NCBI RefSeq assembly: GCF_014138435.1
Contig: NZ_JACJIM010000005.1
Coordinates: 434,001 to 498,000, forward strand
DNA: 64,000 nucleotides
DNA from: Methylobacterium fujisawaense
GTDB lineage: Bacteria > Pseudomonadota > Alphaproteobacteria > Rhizobiales > Beijerinckiaceae
Direction of reading: 5' to 3'
Position 1 is the first letter of the stretch; the number at the start of each line of letters is the position of its first letter. The position numbers and the translations under genes were made by a program. Shown here piece after piece: positions 25,976 through 33,916 of the stretch. The notes beneath the pieces were generated by a model. It saw only the letters and a program-made list of their open reading frames with translations, had not been told where the DNA came from and searched no databases.

Positions 25976-27328
25976 TCAATGGTCGTGGTCGGCTTCGCTC
26001 TTCCCGAGCTCGGCCTTGAGGAGGAAGGTGTTGGCCACCGCGATGGTCTCGCCGGGCTTGAGGCCCGAGACGACCTCGAAGCCGTCGTCGTCGGAGCGCC
26101 CGAGCTCGACCTCGCGCTTTTCGAAGCCCTCGTCCGTGCGCACGAAGACGACGCGCTTGCCCTCGACGGTCTGGAGCGCCGACTTGGCGACCCGCACCGG
26201 CACTTGGTCCGTCGCGGTCTCGACCTCGGCGGTGACGTAGGTGCCGGGCCTCCAGGCCATGTCCTTGTTGGGCAGCGAGACCACGACCCGGGCGGACCGG
26301 GTGTCGGCGTTCAGCAGCGGGCTGACGAACACCACCTTGCCCTGCTCGCTGCGGCCGCCGCGGTTCACGGTGACCCGCGCGCCCTCCCGGACCTCGGCGA
26401 GGTCGGAGGTGGGGACCGCGAGCTCGATCCAGACGGTCGAGAGGTCGGCGACGGTGTAGACGTCGGCAGGGTCGCCCTCCTTGCCCACCGCCGTGCCGAC
26501 ATCGACCTTGCGCTCCACGATGCGGCCGGCGATGGGCGCCCGCAGCTCGTACTGGCGCAGCGTCGAGGCGTTCGGCGTCGCCTCGTCGCGTTTCTGCGCG
26601 GCGGCGACCTCGGCGGCGTTCAGGCCCAGCGCCGAGAGCTTCTGGCGGGCGAGGTCGACGCGCAGCTGGTTCTCCTGGAACACGGCCTTGGCGTTGTCGA
26701 ACGCCGCCTGGGATGCCGCCGCCGACGCCAAGAGTTTCTGCTGGCGCTCGAAGTTGATCTTCTGGAGGTCGGACTGGACCATCGCGGTGAGGTACTCGCT
26801 CTTGGCGTCGGCGACTTCCCGGCTGTCGAGGAGGGCGACCACCTCGCCCTTCCTGACGTCGTCGCCCAGGCGCTTGCGCATCTCGGACACCGTGCCGACG
26901 ACGCGGGCGGGGACGCGGGCGATCCGGTCGGTATCGGGCGTGATGGTGCCGGGCACCAGGACGTGTCGCGAGAGCGTCCCGCCCTCGGCCTTGGCGACGC
27001 CGATGTCCTGCCCCTCGACCTGCTCGGCCGTCATCTTGACGTGGCCTTCCTCGCCCTCCGCCTCGGAATGCTCGTGCTCGCCGTGAGCGTGGGCTCCCTC
27101 GGCCTTCGGCGCGGCGGCCTTGCCGTGGTCGTGGCCGTCGCCTTCGGCATGGTCGGCCTCGTCCTTCGGCGCCTTCCCGCCAGGGGGCGGGCCGGCGGCG
27201 AAGGTGAGGATGGCCGGCGGCAGCCCGGCCGATGTCAGGAGGCCGCGGACGAACGCGGATATGGCGGGGACGGCGGCGCCGACGACGATGCCGGCGGCCA
27301 CGAGGACCGCGGTGATGAGGATGCGCAT
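25976..27328 (-). CDS. czcB: RND membrane-fusion protein, CzcB type
   Basis: A 450-aa periplasmic adaptor of the CzcA pump, membrane-anchored by an N-terminal helix (MRILITAVLVAAGIVVGAAV). Residues about 45-95 form a His/Asp/Glu-rich segment (HAEGDGHDHGKAAAPKAEG, HAHGEHEHSEAEGEEGH) that probably binds metal. The barrel-sandwich motifs are GTVSEMRKRLGDDVRKGE and LRAPIAGRIVERKVDVG around a coiled-coil hairpin. The beta-barrel part has VWIELAVPTSDLAEVREG. It ends KSEADHDH, another metal-binding tail. Confidence 0.93.
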   Translation of the reverse strand: MRILITAVLVAAGIVVGAAVPAISAFVRGLLTSAGLPPAILTFAAGPPPGGKAPKDEADHAEGDGHDHGKAAAPKAEGAHAHGEHEHSEAEGEEGHVKMTAEQVEGQDIGVAKAEGGTLSRHVLVPGTITPDTDRIARVPARVVGTVSEMRKRLGDDVRKGEVVALLDSREVADAKSEYLTAMVQSDLQKINFERQQKLLASAAASQAAFDNAKAVFQENQLRVDLARQKLSALGLNAAEVAAAQKRDEATPNASTLRQYELRAPIAGRIVERKVDVGTAVGKEGDPADVYTVADLSTVWIELAVPTSDLAEVREGARVTVNRGGRSEQGKVVFVSPLLNADTRSARVVVSLPNKDMAWRPGTYVTAEVETATDQVPVRVAKSALQTVEGKRVVFVRTDEGFEKREVELGRSDDDGFEVVSGLKPGETIAVANTFLLKAELGKSEADHDH

Positions 27329-27448
27329 GAGACCTGCTCGGCCGGGATCGGGCGCCGTTCGGACGGACGCGGCAGTCCCGCTTCTGTGGCGTGAGGAGTG
27401 GCCCGGAGCGCGGGCTCCGGGTTCGGGACGCGCCTCTGCGGCGTCACC

Positions 27449-27820
27449 TCAGGCGCGGGGGGGCCTCGGCAGGCGGTCCGGCGAGACGGAGGAAACCGTC
27501 TGGCTCAAATGCGCATAGGCCAGCCGGGCGACCCCGAAGACCGGCTCCGAGAAGTCCGCCACGGCGGGTGCCGCCTGGTGGCAGCCACAATGGAGGTGGC
27601 AGGCCATGCCGGGGTCGGTCGCGCCGGTGTCGGGCGCGGCCTCAATGCTCGCGATCTCCGTGACGTGCCTGCCGCCGCCATCGTGGTACGCGACGTCGGC
27701 GGCGAGGCCGGCGGCGGGCGCGACGAGGGACAGGGCGAGGGCGAGCGCGAGCAGGCGTGCGGCGAACGCCCACCATCCCCGTGCCGCCCACCTGCGGCTA
27801 TGCCCGCGTCCTGAACCCAT
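27449..27820 (-). CDS. Small secreted Cys/His protein upstream of czcB
   Basis: About 123 aa with a signal peptide (RLLALALALSLVAPAAGLAA). Its mature part carries a Cys/His cluster MACHLHCGCHQAAP, a plausible metal site. The start is uncertain: the ATG at 27820 gives a normal n-region, the ATG at 27862 has a better purine stretch but a 34-residue n-region. It is first in the czc cluster, 120 bp ahead of czcB on the same strand. Possible periplasmic metal sensor or buffer. Confidence 0.6.
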   Translation of the reverse strand: MGSGRGHSRRWAARGWWAFAARLLALALALSLVAPAAGLAADVAYHDGGGRHVTEIASIEAAPDTGATDPGMACHLHCGCHQAAPAVADFSEPVFGVARLAYAHLSQTVSSVSPDRLPRPPRA

Positions 27821-28050
27821 CTCCGGCCTTATGCGCGATTTATCCCGGATCGGACAAGGCATCGTCCTGGCCTCTTGAACCCGGTCTGAACAGATTTTGT
27901 GGCCGCCATGCAAGGTCAGCCGCGGTCACGACGCGAAAGCGGCCAAGCCGTTTCTCGCTCGGCCGAGACGAATACCGGGCGAGGAAAATCCGGGAACGGT
28001 TTCGCGGGGGGCCGCATTCCCGGCCGACCGCGAAACATGGAGATCCTTGG

Positions 28051-28287
28051 ATGAAGATCATGTTCGCCGCCGCCGCCGCGGCCGCCCTGGCCCTCGCGCC
28101 GGTCGGTGCGCTCGCCCAGCACGTGGACGTCGGCCCCGGCGGAGTCGGGGTTCACGGCGACGGCCACCGCCGCGATGTCGACCATACGCACACCACCGTC
28201 GAGGAGAACCATCGCGACCGGCCGGTCGTGCACGAACATCATGACGACCATCACGAGAAGACCGTCGTGGAAGAGCACCGCCACTGA
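28051..28287 (+). CDS. His-rich secreted small protein
   Basis: A 78-aa product with a signal peptide (MKIMFAAAAAAALALAPVGA, then LAQ). The mature region is extremely rich in His, Asp and Glu (HTHTTVEENHRDRPVVHEHH, ending KTVVEEHRH). There is no Cys or Met, which suits Zn/Ni/Co-type ions better than Cu(I). It is divergent from the czc cluster, with 230 bp between start codons. A hairpin terminator follows at 28305. Likely a periplasmic metal scavenger or buffer; the family is not named. Confidence 0.7.
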   Translation: MKIMFAAAAAAALALAPVGALAQHVDVGPGGVGVHGDGHRRDVDHTHTTVEENHRDRPVVHEHHDDHHEKTVVEEHRH

Positions 28288-28304
28288 GCGGCTGACATCG
28301 CGAC

Positions 28305-28342
28305 GGGGCCGGGCCGGGGGCAGCGACGTCCGGCCCGGCCCC
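28305..28342 (+). terminator. Hairpin terminator after the His-rich protein gene
   Basis: A perfect 13-bp stem, GGGGCCGGGCCGG at 28305-28317 with CCGGCCCGGCCCC at 28330-28342, and a 12-nt loop, starting 17 bp after the stop codon. It is followed by TCGCATTT, only a weak T-tract. It separates the two His-rich genes into different transcripts. Confidence 0.7.
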
Positions 28343-28459
28343 TCGCATTTCGAGGACGTCGGCGAACCTGGGGTGACGGCTTCCTGAACGACGGTCTCAG
28401 AACCTGTTCAACGGCCGCCGCGCAAACCGCCGCAATAGGAATCCCCGGAGGAGACAGCG

Positions 28460-28699
28460 ATGCGACGGCACCTAGCAGGCTTGATGGCGGCGGCCATCCT
28501 CCTCGCGCCGGCCGCGGCCTCGGCCCAGTATTACGAGCGCGGCTACGGCTACGGCGAGCGGCGGCCGCACGACCATGTCGATGTCTACCGCCACGGCAAC
28601 CATGACGACGTCGTGGTCCGGCACCATCACCCGCGCCGCGAGGATTACGGGCCGGGCCGGTTCGAGCGGCACCATCACCATCACGACTTCGACGACTGA
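28460..28699 (+). CDS. His/Tyr-rich secreted small protein
   Basis: A 79-aa product, signal peptide MRRHLAGLMAAAILLAPAAA then SAQ. The mature part is Tyr/Gly/Arg-rich at first (YYERGYGYGERRPHD), then His-rich (VVVRHHHPRRED), ending ERHHHHHDFDD. GGAGGAGACAGCG precedes the ATG. It is a second, non-homologous His-rich secreted protein in tandem with that at 28051. Probably metal-binding in the periplasm; no enzymatic motif. Confidence 0.7.
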   Translation: MRRHLAGLMAAAILLAPAAASAQYYERGYGYGERRPHDHVDVYRHGNHDDVVVRHHHPRREDYGPGRFERHHHHHDFDD

Positions 28700-28726
28700 G
28701 GTCGCCGCCTGGCGTCGAGAAGAGGT

Positions 28727-28756
28727 CGCCCGCACCGGCTCGCGCCGGTGCGGGCG
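28727..28756. terminator. Bidirectional hairpin terminator between convergent genes
   Basis: A perfect 13-bp stem (CGCCCGCACCGGC / GCCGGTGCGGGCG) with loop TCGC, placed between the plus-strand gene ending at 28699 and the minus-strand gene ending at 28759. Its position between convergent stops argues that it serves both. Confidence 0.7.
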
Positions 28757-28758
28757 CA

Positions 28759-28875
28759 TCACGACGCGCGAGGGGTCGGCGCATCGTGAACGACGTGCCG
28801 AGCAGGCTCGGCGAGCGCGTAGCCGATCACCGCGGCCAGGAGCGCGAAGACGACGAGCAGGGGCAGCATCCGCAT
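28759..28875 (-). CDS. 38-residue membrane-anchored peptide
   Basis: A tiny frame beginning MRMLPLLVVFALLAAVIGYA, a single hydrophobic helix or signal anchor, followed by EPARHVVHDAPTPRAS. GGGAGG lies about nine bases before the ATG, a good ribosome site. It is 37 bp downstream of the next minus-strand gene. Too short for family assignment; coding is supported by the ribosome site, the clean hydrophobic profile and the terminator that follows. Confidence 0.45.
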   Translation of the reverse strand: MRMLPLLVVFALLAAVIGYALAEPARHVVHDAPTPRAS

Positions 28876-28912
28876 GTCCGCGCCTCCCGCCCCCGCGGCC
28901 TGCCCGGCGAGC

Positions 28913-29176
28913 TCACTTCTTGCCGGGCTTGTCGTGGCTGTGCCCGTGGGCATGCCCGTCGTTGTCCGAATGCGCCGGCTTGCCGTCGGGCCGCTTCTCA
29001 CGGGCCTCGCTGACGCGCGGGTCGTCGCGATGGGCCGGGCCGCCCGACACGCCACCGGTGTTCGGGACGGCGCGCTCGGGGTTCGAGGCATTGCCGTGGC
29101 TGTCCACGGCGAAGGCGGACCCCGTGGCCGCGGCCAGCATCCCGGCGGCGAGGACGGCGGCGAGCGTGCGCTTCAT
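28913..29176 (-). CDS. Secreted small protein with His-rich tail
   Basis: An 87-aa product, signal peptide MKRTLAAVLAAGMLAAATGS then AFA. The mature part is polar (HGNASNPERAVPNTGGVSGG), ending in a His/Asp stretch (SDNDGHAHGHSHDKPGKK) expected to bind divalent metal. GGAGACCGACAG precedes the ATG. It is downstream of the histidine kinase gene on the same strand, 99 bp away. One of four very small secreted products clustered here. Confidence 0.65.
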   Translation of the reverse strand: MKRTLAAVLAAGMLAAATGSAFAVDSHGNASNPERAVPNTGGVSGGPAHRDDPRVSEAREKRPDGKPAHSDNDGHAHGHSHDKPGKK

Positions 29177-29275
29177 CTGTCGGTCTCCTGTTCGGCGCCG
29201 ACCGCGTCGGCCGCTTCGAAGTCCGAGATAGCCAAGCCGTTTGTCTCCGGGACGCCGCGTTCGTGACGAAGTGTG

Positions 29276-30610
29276 TCAGCCGCCGCGCCCAGCCCGGGGC
29301 ACGCGGATCTCGGCCCGCAATCCGCCCTCCGGCCTCGTGGTCAGGATGAGCGTGCCTCCCTCCGCTTCCACGGCCCGCCGCGCGATGGTCAGGCCGAGTC
29401 CGGTCCCGCCGGTGTTTCGGTTGCGCGACCCCTCCAGGCGGGTGAAGGGCTCGAAGGCGCAGGCGACGTCGCATGCCGGGATGCCGGGCCCGTCGTCGTC
29501 GATGCGCAAGACCAGCGCTGTCTCTTCGGCCGCCAGGGCGATGCGCACCCGCGCGCCGTAGCGCACGCCGTTGTCCACGAGGTTCTCCAGCGCCCGCCGG
29601 AAGGCGACTGGGCGCACCGTCGCCAGGGCCCGGCCGGGTCCTCCGTATGCGACCGCCCGGCCGGCATCCGCGGAGGCGTCGGCGACCCCCATCAAAATGC
29701 TCGCGACGTTGGTGACCTGCCGCGGCTCCGGGTCGGCGTCGCCCCCCAGGTAGGCCAGCGTCGCGTCGACCATCGCCTGCATGTCGTCGAGGTCGGAGGC
29801 CATGGCGCGGCGCCCGGCCGGGTCCTCGACGTGGTCGAGGCGCAGGCGGAGCCGGGTGATGGGCGTTCGCAGGTCGTGGGACACGGCGGCGAGCGCCTGC
29901 GTCCGCTCGCCGACCAGCCGGTGGATGCGCTCCTGCATCGCGTTGAGGGCACGGCCGATCCCTCGGGTCTCGTCGGGACCAATCTCGGGAACCCGGACGG
30001 GGGCGCCGTGGCCGATCCGTCCGGTGGCCCGGGTCAGCTCCCGCAAGGGGCCGGCGATCCGATGCATCAGGACGACCGCGGCCACCCCGACGAGGATGGC
30101 CATGGCGGTGGCGAGCGAGGCCCAGGGCGCGACGGGGACGAGGCTCGGGGCGTGCGCGGACCGGAAGGTCAGCGCGCTCCCGTCCGGAAGCGGGATGATC
30201 CCGCGCAGGTCCTGCCGGTGGAGCGGCTCGTCCGGCGCCTCCAGGTTCAGGGCGAGCCCCGCCCCGAGGACCGGTTCGAGGGCGAGGAGGCGGTCGCGCA
30301 GGTCCCGGAGCGCGGGATCGGTCGCCCCCGGGGGGCGAGCCGGCGCTGGGGCGTCCCAGCCGATCTCGAAATGGTTCGACGAGAGGGCCTCGGCCTCGTC
30401 AGCCCGCTCCTCCGGCGGGCGCCGCGACACGGCCTCGCGCGCGATGACGAGTTGGCGGGCGACCTCGGTGGCGAAGGCCTCGTCGGCGGCGGCCGCCGCC
30501 GAGAGGCGGTAGATCGCCAGCGCGCCGCCATGGACGAGGAGCACGGCCAGGAGCAGGACGACGACGGTGCGCCCCTCCAGGCTGCGGGCGAGGCCGAGGA
30601 CGCCCCTCAT
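29276..30610 (-). CDS. Sensor histidine kinase of the CDF-ZIP operon
   Basis: A 444-aa membrane kinase. TM1 is at about residues 14-34 (VVVLLLAVLLVHGGALAIY), the periplasmic sensor domain at about 35-160, TM2 at VAPWASLATAMAILVGVAAVV, then HAMP (RIAGPLRELTRATGRI). The H-box is AVSHDLRTPITRLRLR, the N-box NLVDNGVRYGA, and the G-boxes DDGPGIPA and GTGLGLTIARR. Start and regulator stop overlap by 4 bp. The signal is probably a divalent metal, judged only from the operon. Confidence 0.92.
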   Translation of the reverse strand: MRGVLGLARSLEGRTVVVLLLAVLLVHGGALAIYRLSAAAAADEAFATEVARQLVIAREAVSRRPPEERADEAEALSSNHFEIGWDAPAPARPPGATDPALRDLRDRLLALEPVLGAGLALNLEAPDEPLHRQDLRGIIPLPDGSALTFRSAHAPSLVPVAPWASLATAMAILVGVAAVVLMHRIAGPLRELTRATGRIGHGAPVRVPEIGPDETRGIGRALNAMQERIHRLVGERTQALAAVSHDLRTPITRLRLRLDHVEDPAGRRAMASDLDDMQAMVDATLAYLGGDADPEPRQVTNVASILMGVADASADAGRAVAYGGPGRALATVRPVAFRRALENLVDNGVRYGARVRIALAAEETALVLRIDDDGPGIPACDVACAFEPFTRLEGSRNRNTGGTGLGLTIARRAVEAEGGTLILTTRPEGGLRAEIRVPRAGRGG

Positions 30611-31353
30611 GCCCGCTCGACCTTGGCGGCCAGCATGTAGCCGGTGCCCCGCACCGTCTTGATGACGGCGGCCGTCCCCGCGGGCGGTTCGAGCTTGCGC
30701 CGCAGCCGGCTGACCAGGGTGTCGACGCTGCGGTCCGACGGCGCGGAGAGGCGCCCGCGGCCCATCTCCAGGATCTGCTCGCGGCCGAGCACCCGGCCCG
30801 GGTGTTCCAGGAACACCAGCAGCAGGTCGTGCTCGGCGCCCGACAGGTCGACGGCGGCGCCTTCGGGATCGGTCAGGGCGCGGCTGCGCAGGTCGAGCCG
30901 CCAGCCGGCGAAGGCGAGGGATTCCGGCCGCGACGCCGCGCTCGGCACCGGCGCGAGCGCCGACCGGCGGAGCACCGCCCGGATCCGGGCGAGGAGTTCT
31001 GGGCGCCCGAACGGCTTGGCGACGTAGTCGTCGGCGCCCAGTTCCAGGCCGAGCACCCGGTCCGCCTCCTCGTTGCGGGCGCTCAGCATGATGACCGGGA
31101 CGGTGCCCTTCGCCCGCAGGGCCCTGAGCAGGTCGAACCCGGACGCGCCCGGCAGCATGACGTCGAGGAGGACGAGGTCAACCGGCGTGTCGGGCAGGAG
31201 CGACCACATCTCGGCGCCGCCGCGGCAGCCCGTGACCCGGAAGCCGCTCTCCCGCAGGATGCGGCCGACGAGCACGCGCATGCCGTCGTCGTCCTCGACG
31301 AGCAGGATGTGGGCCTCGTCCGGGAGGGACCTGGTTTCGCCCGCGGCAAGCAT
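30607..31353 (-). CDS. OmpR-family response regulator of the CDF-ZIP operon
   Basis: A 248-aa regulator. The receiver starts at AHILLVEDDDGMRV, with the phosphoacceptor in LVLLDVMLPGASG, the switch Thr/Ser in IMLSARNEE and Lys in YVAKPFGR. The winged-helix domain from about residue 150 has LSGAEHDLLLVFLEHPGRVL and KTVRGTGYML. An N-terminal extension of about 13 residues precedes the receiver. It starts 12 bp after the ZIP transporter stop, so it belongs to the transporter operon. Confidence 0.93.
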   Translation of the reverse strand: MLAAGETRSLPDEAHILLVEDDDGMRVLVGRILRESGFRVTGCRGGAEMWSLLPDTPVDLVLLDVMLPGASGFDLLRALRAKGTVPVIMLSARNEEADRVLGLELGADDYVAKPFGRPELLARIRAVLRRSALAPVPSAASRPESLAFAGWRLDLRSRALTDPEGAAVDLSGAEHDLLLVFLEHPGRVLGREQILEMGRGRLSAPSDRSVDTLVSRLRRKLEPPAGTAAVIKTVRGTGYMLAAKVERA

Positions 31354-31365
31354 TCCGGATACAGC

Positions 31366-32052
31366 CTAGCCGATCATCCCGTCGAGCAGGAGCAGCAGCA
31401 GGAAGCCCGCGAAGAACATCGCCGTCACCCAGGGGCGGTCCTCGGTCTCGTGCGCCTCGATGAGGAGTTCCTCGGTCACGAGGTACAGCAAGGCGATCAG
31501 GCCGAAGGAGAGGAAGCCGGCCTGGACGGCGGCGGGCAGCGAGCCGACGGGCCCGCCGAGCAGGGCTCCGAGCGGGAGCAGCAGCACGAGGGCGGCCGTC
31601 AGGCCGACCACCTTGCCCTTCGACGCGCCGCCCTCGCCGAGTTCGTTCGCCACGGTTAGTCCCAGGAACAGCACCTCGATGGTCAGCGCGACGGTGAGCA
31701 GGATGCCGGCCTTCGCCCCGGCCGCGAAGGCGATGCCGAGGACGAGGCCGTCCACCAGGATGTCGATGCCGGTGACCGACATCAGCCCGGCCGGCCCCTT
31801 CACCCGCTTCTCCAGGATACGGACGAGGAGCATCGCGGCGACGCCGAGCGCGCCCCCGACCAGCATGGCCCAGGGCGATCCGGCATGCTTGACGTCGGGC
31901 AGGATCTCGCCCGCGGCCGCCGCGAAGACGACGCCCGCGGCGAAGTGCTGGATGGCGCTGACCAGGACGGGGCCCGGCCGCAGGTTGACCGCCACCGCCG
32001 CGCCGACGACGGCGGCCGCGGCGGGGATCAGGGTATAGGACCAGGCTTGCAT
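31366..32052 (-). CDS. ZIP-family metal transporter, atypical motif
   Basis: A 228-aa inner-membrane protein with about eight helices, in the arrangement of ZIP (ZupT-like) carriers. Helix 2 gives AIQHFAAGVVFAAAAGEILPD. The helix usually carrying HNxPEG reads DILVDGLVLGIAFAAG, and the next metal helix reads LTIEVLFLGLTVANEL. The canonical His residues are thus replaced by acidic ones. ZIP proteins usually import metal, and here one is fused by operon structure to two exporters: 7 bp after the CDF gene and 12 bp before the regulator. Direction and ion are open. Confidence 0.8.
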   Translation of the reverse strand: MQAWSYTLIPAAAAVVGAAVAVNLRPGPVLVSAIQHFAAGVVFAAAAGEILPDVKHAGSPWAMLVGGALGVAAMLLVRILEKRVKGPAGLMSVTGIDILVDGLVLGIAFAAGAKAGILLTVALTIEVLFLGLTVANELGEGGASKGKVVGLTAALVLLLPLGALLGGPVGSLPAAVQAGFLSFGLIALLYLVTEELLIEAHETEDRPWVTAMFFAGFLLLLLLDGMIG

Positions 32053-32059
32053 GCCGCGC

Positions 32060-33046
32060 TCAGACCACGTGGTCCGGAGCCAGGGCGCAGGCGGTGGCCT
32101 CGCTCGTCTCCACCTGGAGGGTCGTGTGGCTGATGCCGAACCGCTCCCTGATGCCGGTGGCCGCCGCCATCAGGAAGGCGTCGTCGGGACGGCCGCCGGG
32201 CATGAGGAGGTGCGCCGTGAGGCAGGTGTCCGTGGTGCTCATCGCCCAGATGTGCAGGTCGTGCAGGGCCGCGACGCCGGGCAGCCCTTCGAGGTGGCGG
32301 CGTACGGCGACCGGGTCGATGCCCGGCGGGACGGCGGCGAGGGACAGCGTAAGACTGTCTCGCAGGAGCCCCCACGTGCTCCAGACGATGACGGCCACGA
32401 TGGCGAGGCTCACCACCGGATCGAGCCACGTCCATCCGGTGTAGAGGATGACGAGGCCGGCGATGACCACCCCGGCCGAGACGGCGGCGTCGGCCGCCAT
32501 GTGCAGGAACGCCCCGCGGATGTTGATGTCGCCCTTGGCCCCGGAGGCGAACAGCCACGCGGTGATGCCGTTCACCAGGATGCCGATTGCGGCCACGACC
32601 ATCACGGTCTTGCCTGCGACCGGGACGGGCTCACCGAACCTCTGGATCGCCTCCCACGCGATGGCGCCGACGGCGACCAGCAGGAACACGGCGTTGAAAA
32701 GGGCCGCCAGGATCGACGAGGCCTTCATCCCATAGGTAAACCGCGCGCTCGGGGCCCGCCTGGCCAGCACCGTCGCGATCCAGGCCACGATGAGGCCGAG
32801 CACGTCCGAGAGGTTGTGGCCGGCATCGGCGAGCAGGGCCACCGAGTTCGCCAGGACCCCGTAGGTCGCCTCGACGGCCACGAAGCCGACGTTGAGCGCG
32901 ATGCCGATGGCGAATGCCGTCCCGAAGCTTGCGGGGGCATGGCTGTGCCCTGGCCCATGGGAATGCCCGGCATGGTCGTGACCCGCCTCGCCGTCGTGGT
33001 CATGCGATCCGTGATCATCTCCTGCGCGTGCGTCGTGTGATGTCAT
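32060..33046 (-). CDS. Cation diffusion facilitator with His-rich N-terminus
   Basis: A 328-aa CDF exporter. The N-terminus is a long metal-binding segment (HDHDGEAGHDHAGHSHGPGH). TM2 carries LLADAGHNLSDVLGL and TM5 HMAADAAVSAGVV, the two halves of the metal site. A His-containing cytoplasmic loop is short, and the C-terminal domain has LHDLHIWAMSTTDTCLTAH. Six helices. It is similar in design to ZitB/CzcD and distinct in sequence from the CDF at 21171. It lies 47 bp after the Cys-rich CDF gene, and its stop is 7 bp before the ZIP start. Confidence 0.93.
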   Translation of the reverse strand: MTSHDARAGDDHGSHDHDGEAGHDHAGHSHGPGHSHAPASFGTAFAIGIALNVGFVAVEATYGVLANSVALLADAGHNLSDVLGLIVAWIATVLARRAPSARFTYGMKASSILAALFNAVFLLVAVGAIAWEAIQRFGEPVPVAGKTVMVVAAIGILVNGITAWLFASGAKGDINIRGAFLHMAADAAVSAGVVIAGLVILYTGWTWLDPVVSLAIVAVIVWSTWGLLRDSLTLSLAAVPPGIDPVAVRRHLEGLPGVAALHDLHIWAMSTTDTCLTAHLLMPGGRPDDAFLMAAATGIRERFGISHTTLQVETSEATACALAPDHVV

Positions 33047-33093
33047 GGTCGTCCCTGTATCCGTCTTGGTCTGTACGCGGATCGGTGCGCGCC

Positions 33094-33849
33094 TTATCCG
33101 GACGCCGCGGTTCGCGTCGTGACGGCGCCTTCGCGATACTCCGCCCAGGCCTGCCGCAGGATCTGCACCGACGAGGTCAGGAAGATGCCGGCCATCACCG
33201 CCGCGACGGCGAGGTCGGGCCAGGCCGACGCGGAACCCCAGACACCGAGCGCAGCCACCATCACCACGACGTTGCCGATGGCGTCGTTGCGCGAGCACAG
33301 CCAGACCGAGCGCACGTTGGCGTCGCCGTCCTTGTAGGGGCGCAGCAGCAGTACCGAGCCGAGGTTGGCTGCCAGGGCCATCAGCCCGATGACGCCCATG
33401 ACCTCGGCCTTGGGCACCCCGAGCACCAGGACGTGGTAGGCAGTCGAGCCAAAGACCCAGACTGCCATCACGCTGAGGGACAGCCCCTTGGCGAGCGCCG
33501 CCGTGGCCCGAGCCCTGAGGGACGCTCCGATGACCGCGAGGCTCAGGCCGTAGGTGACCGTGTCGCCCAGGAAGTCGAGGGCGTCGGCCTGGAGCGCCTG
33601 CGAGCCGGCAAGGTGCCCGGCGGCCATCTCGGTCAGGAACATGGCGCCGTTGACGGCGATGACCGTCCACAGCACGCGCTTGTAGCGCGGGTCGACCCCG
33701 TCGAAGACGGGCACGCCCCCAGAGCAGCCGCAGGCATCCCCCGTGCCGCAATCGCCCCCCGCGACGACCTGCGGCGGCGCCGCCGGATGCGCACGTTCCG
33801 CCCTCGATGCCTGACAGCCAACGGTCGAGCCGCAGCACTCCTTGGCCAT
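33094..33849 (-). CDS. Cation transporter (CDF-like) with Cys-rich N-terminus
   Basis: A 251-aa membrane protein of the CDF superfamily. The first 45 residues form a Cys-rich extension (MAKECCGSTVGCQ ... GGDCGTGDACGCSGG), probably a thiol metal-binding arm. The membrane part has QALQADALDFLGDTVTYG (TM2 site with two Asp) and CSRNDAIGNVVVMV (TM5). It lacks the usual cytoplasmic C-terminal domain. It is the first gene after the MerR-type promoter, and a CadR/ZntR-like merR diverges from it. Probable Zn/Cd/Pb exporter. Confidence 0.88.
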   Translation of the reverse strand: MAKECCGSTVGCQASRAERAHPAAPPQVVAGGDCGTGDACGCSGGVPVFDGVDPRYKRVLWTVIAVNGAMFLTEMAAGHLAGSQALQADALDFLGDTVTYGLSLAVIGASLRARATAALAKGLSLSVMAVWVFGSTAYHVLVLGVPKAEVMGVIGLMALAANLGSVLLLRPYKDGDANVRSVWLCSRNDAIGNVVVMVAALGVWGSASAWPDLAVAAVMAGIFLTSSVQILRQAWAEYREGAVTTRTAASG

Positions 33850-33877
33850 GACGCCTCCTTTCCAAGTCGTGGACGAC

Positions 33878-33908
33878 TGCCTACTTCCTCCAGCGACTAG
33901 AGGAGCAA
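33878..33908 (-). promoter_or_regulatory. MerR-family promoter/operator of the CDF-ZIP operon
   Basis: Read on the minus strand: -35 TTGCTC (33908-33903), a 19-bp spacer, then -10 TAGGCA (33883-33878). The spacer region holds the dyad CCTCTAG-TCG-CTGGAGG (33903-33887). The overlong 19-bp spacer with a centred dyad is the hallmark of MerR-activated promoters. It lies 28 bp before the CDF start and 8 bp before the divergent merR gene, which should bind it. Confidence 0.8.
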
Positions 33909-33916
33909 GCGGAAAA

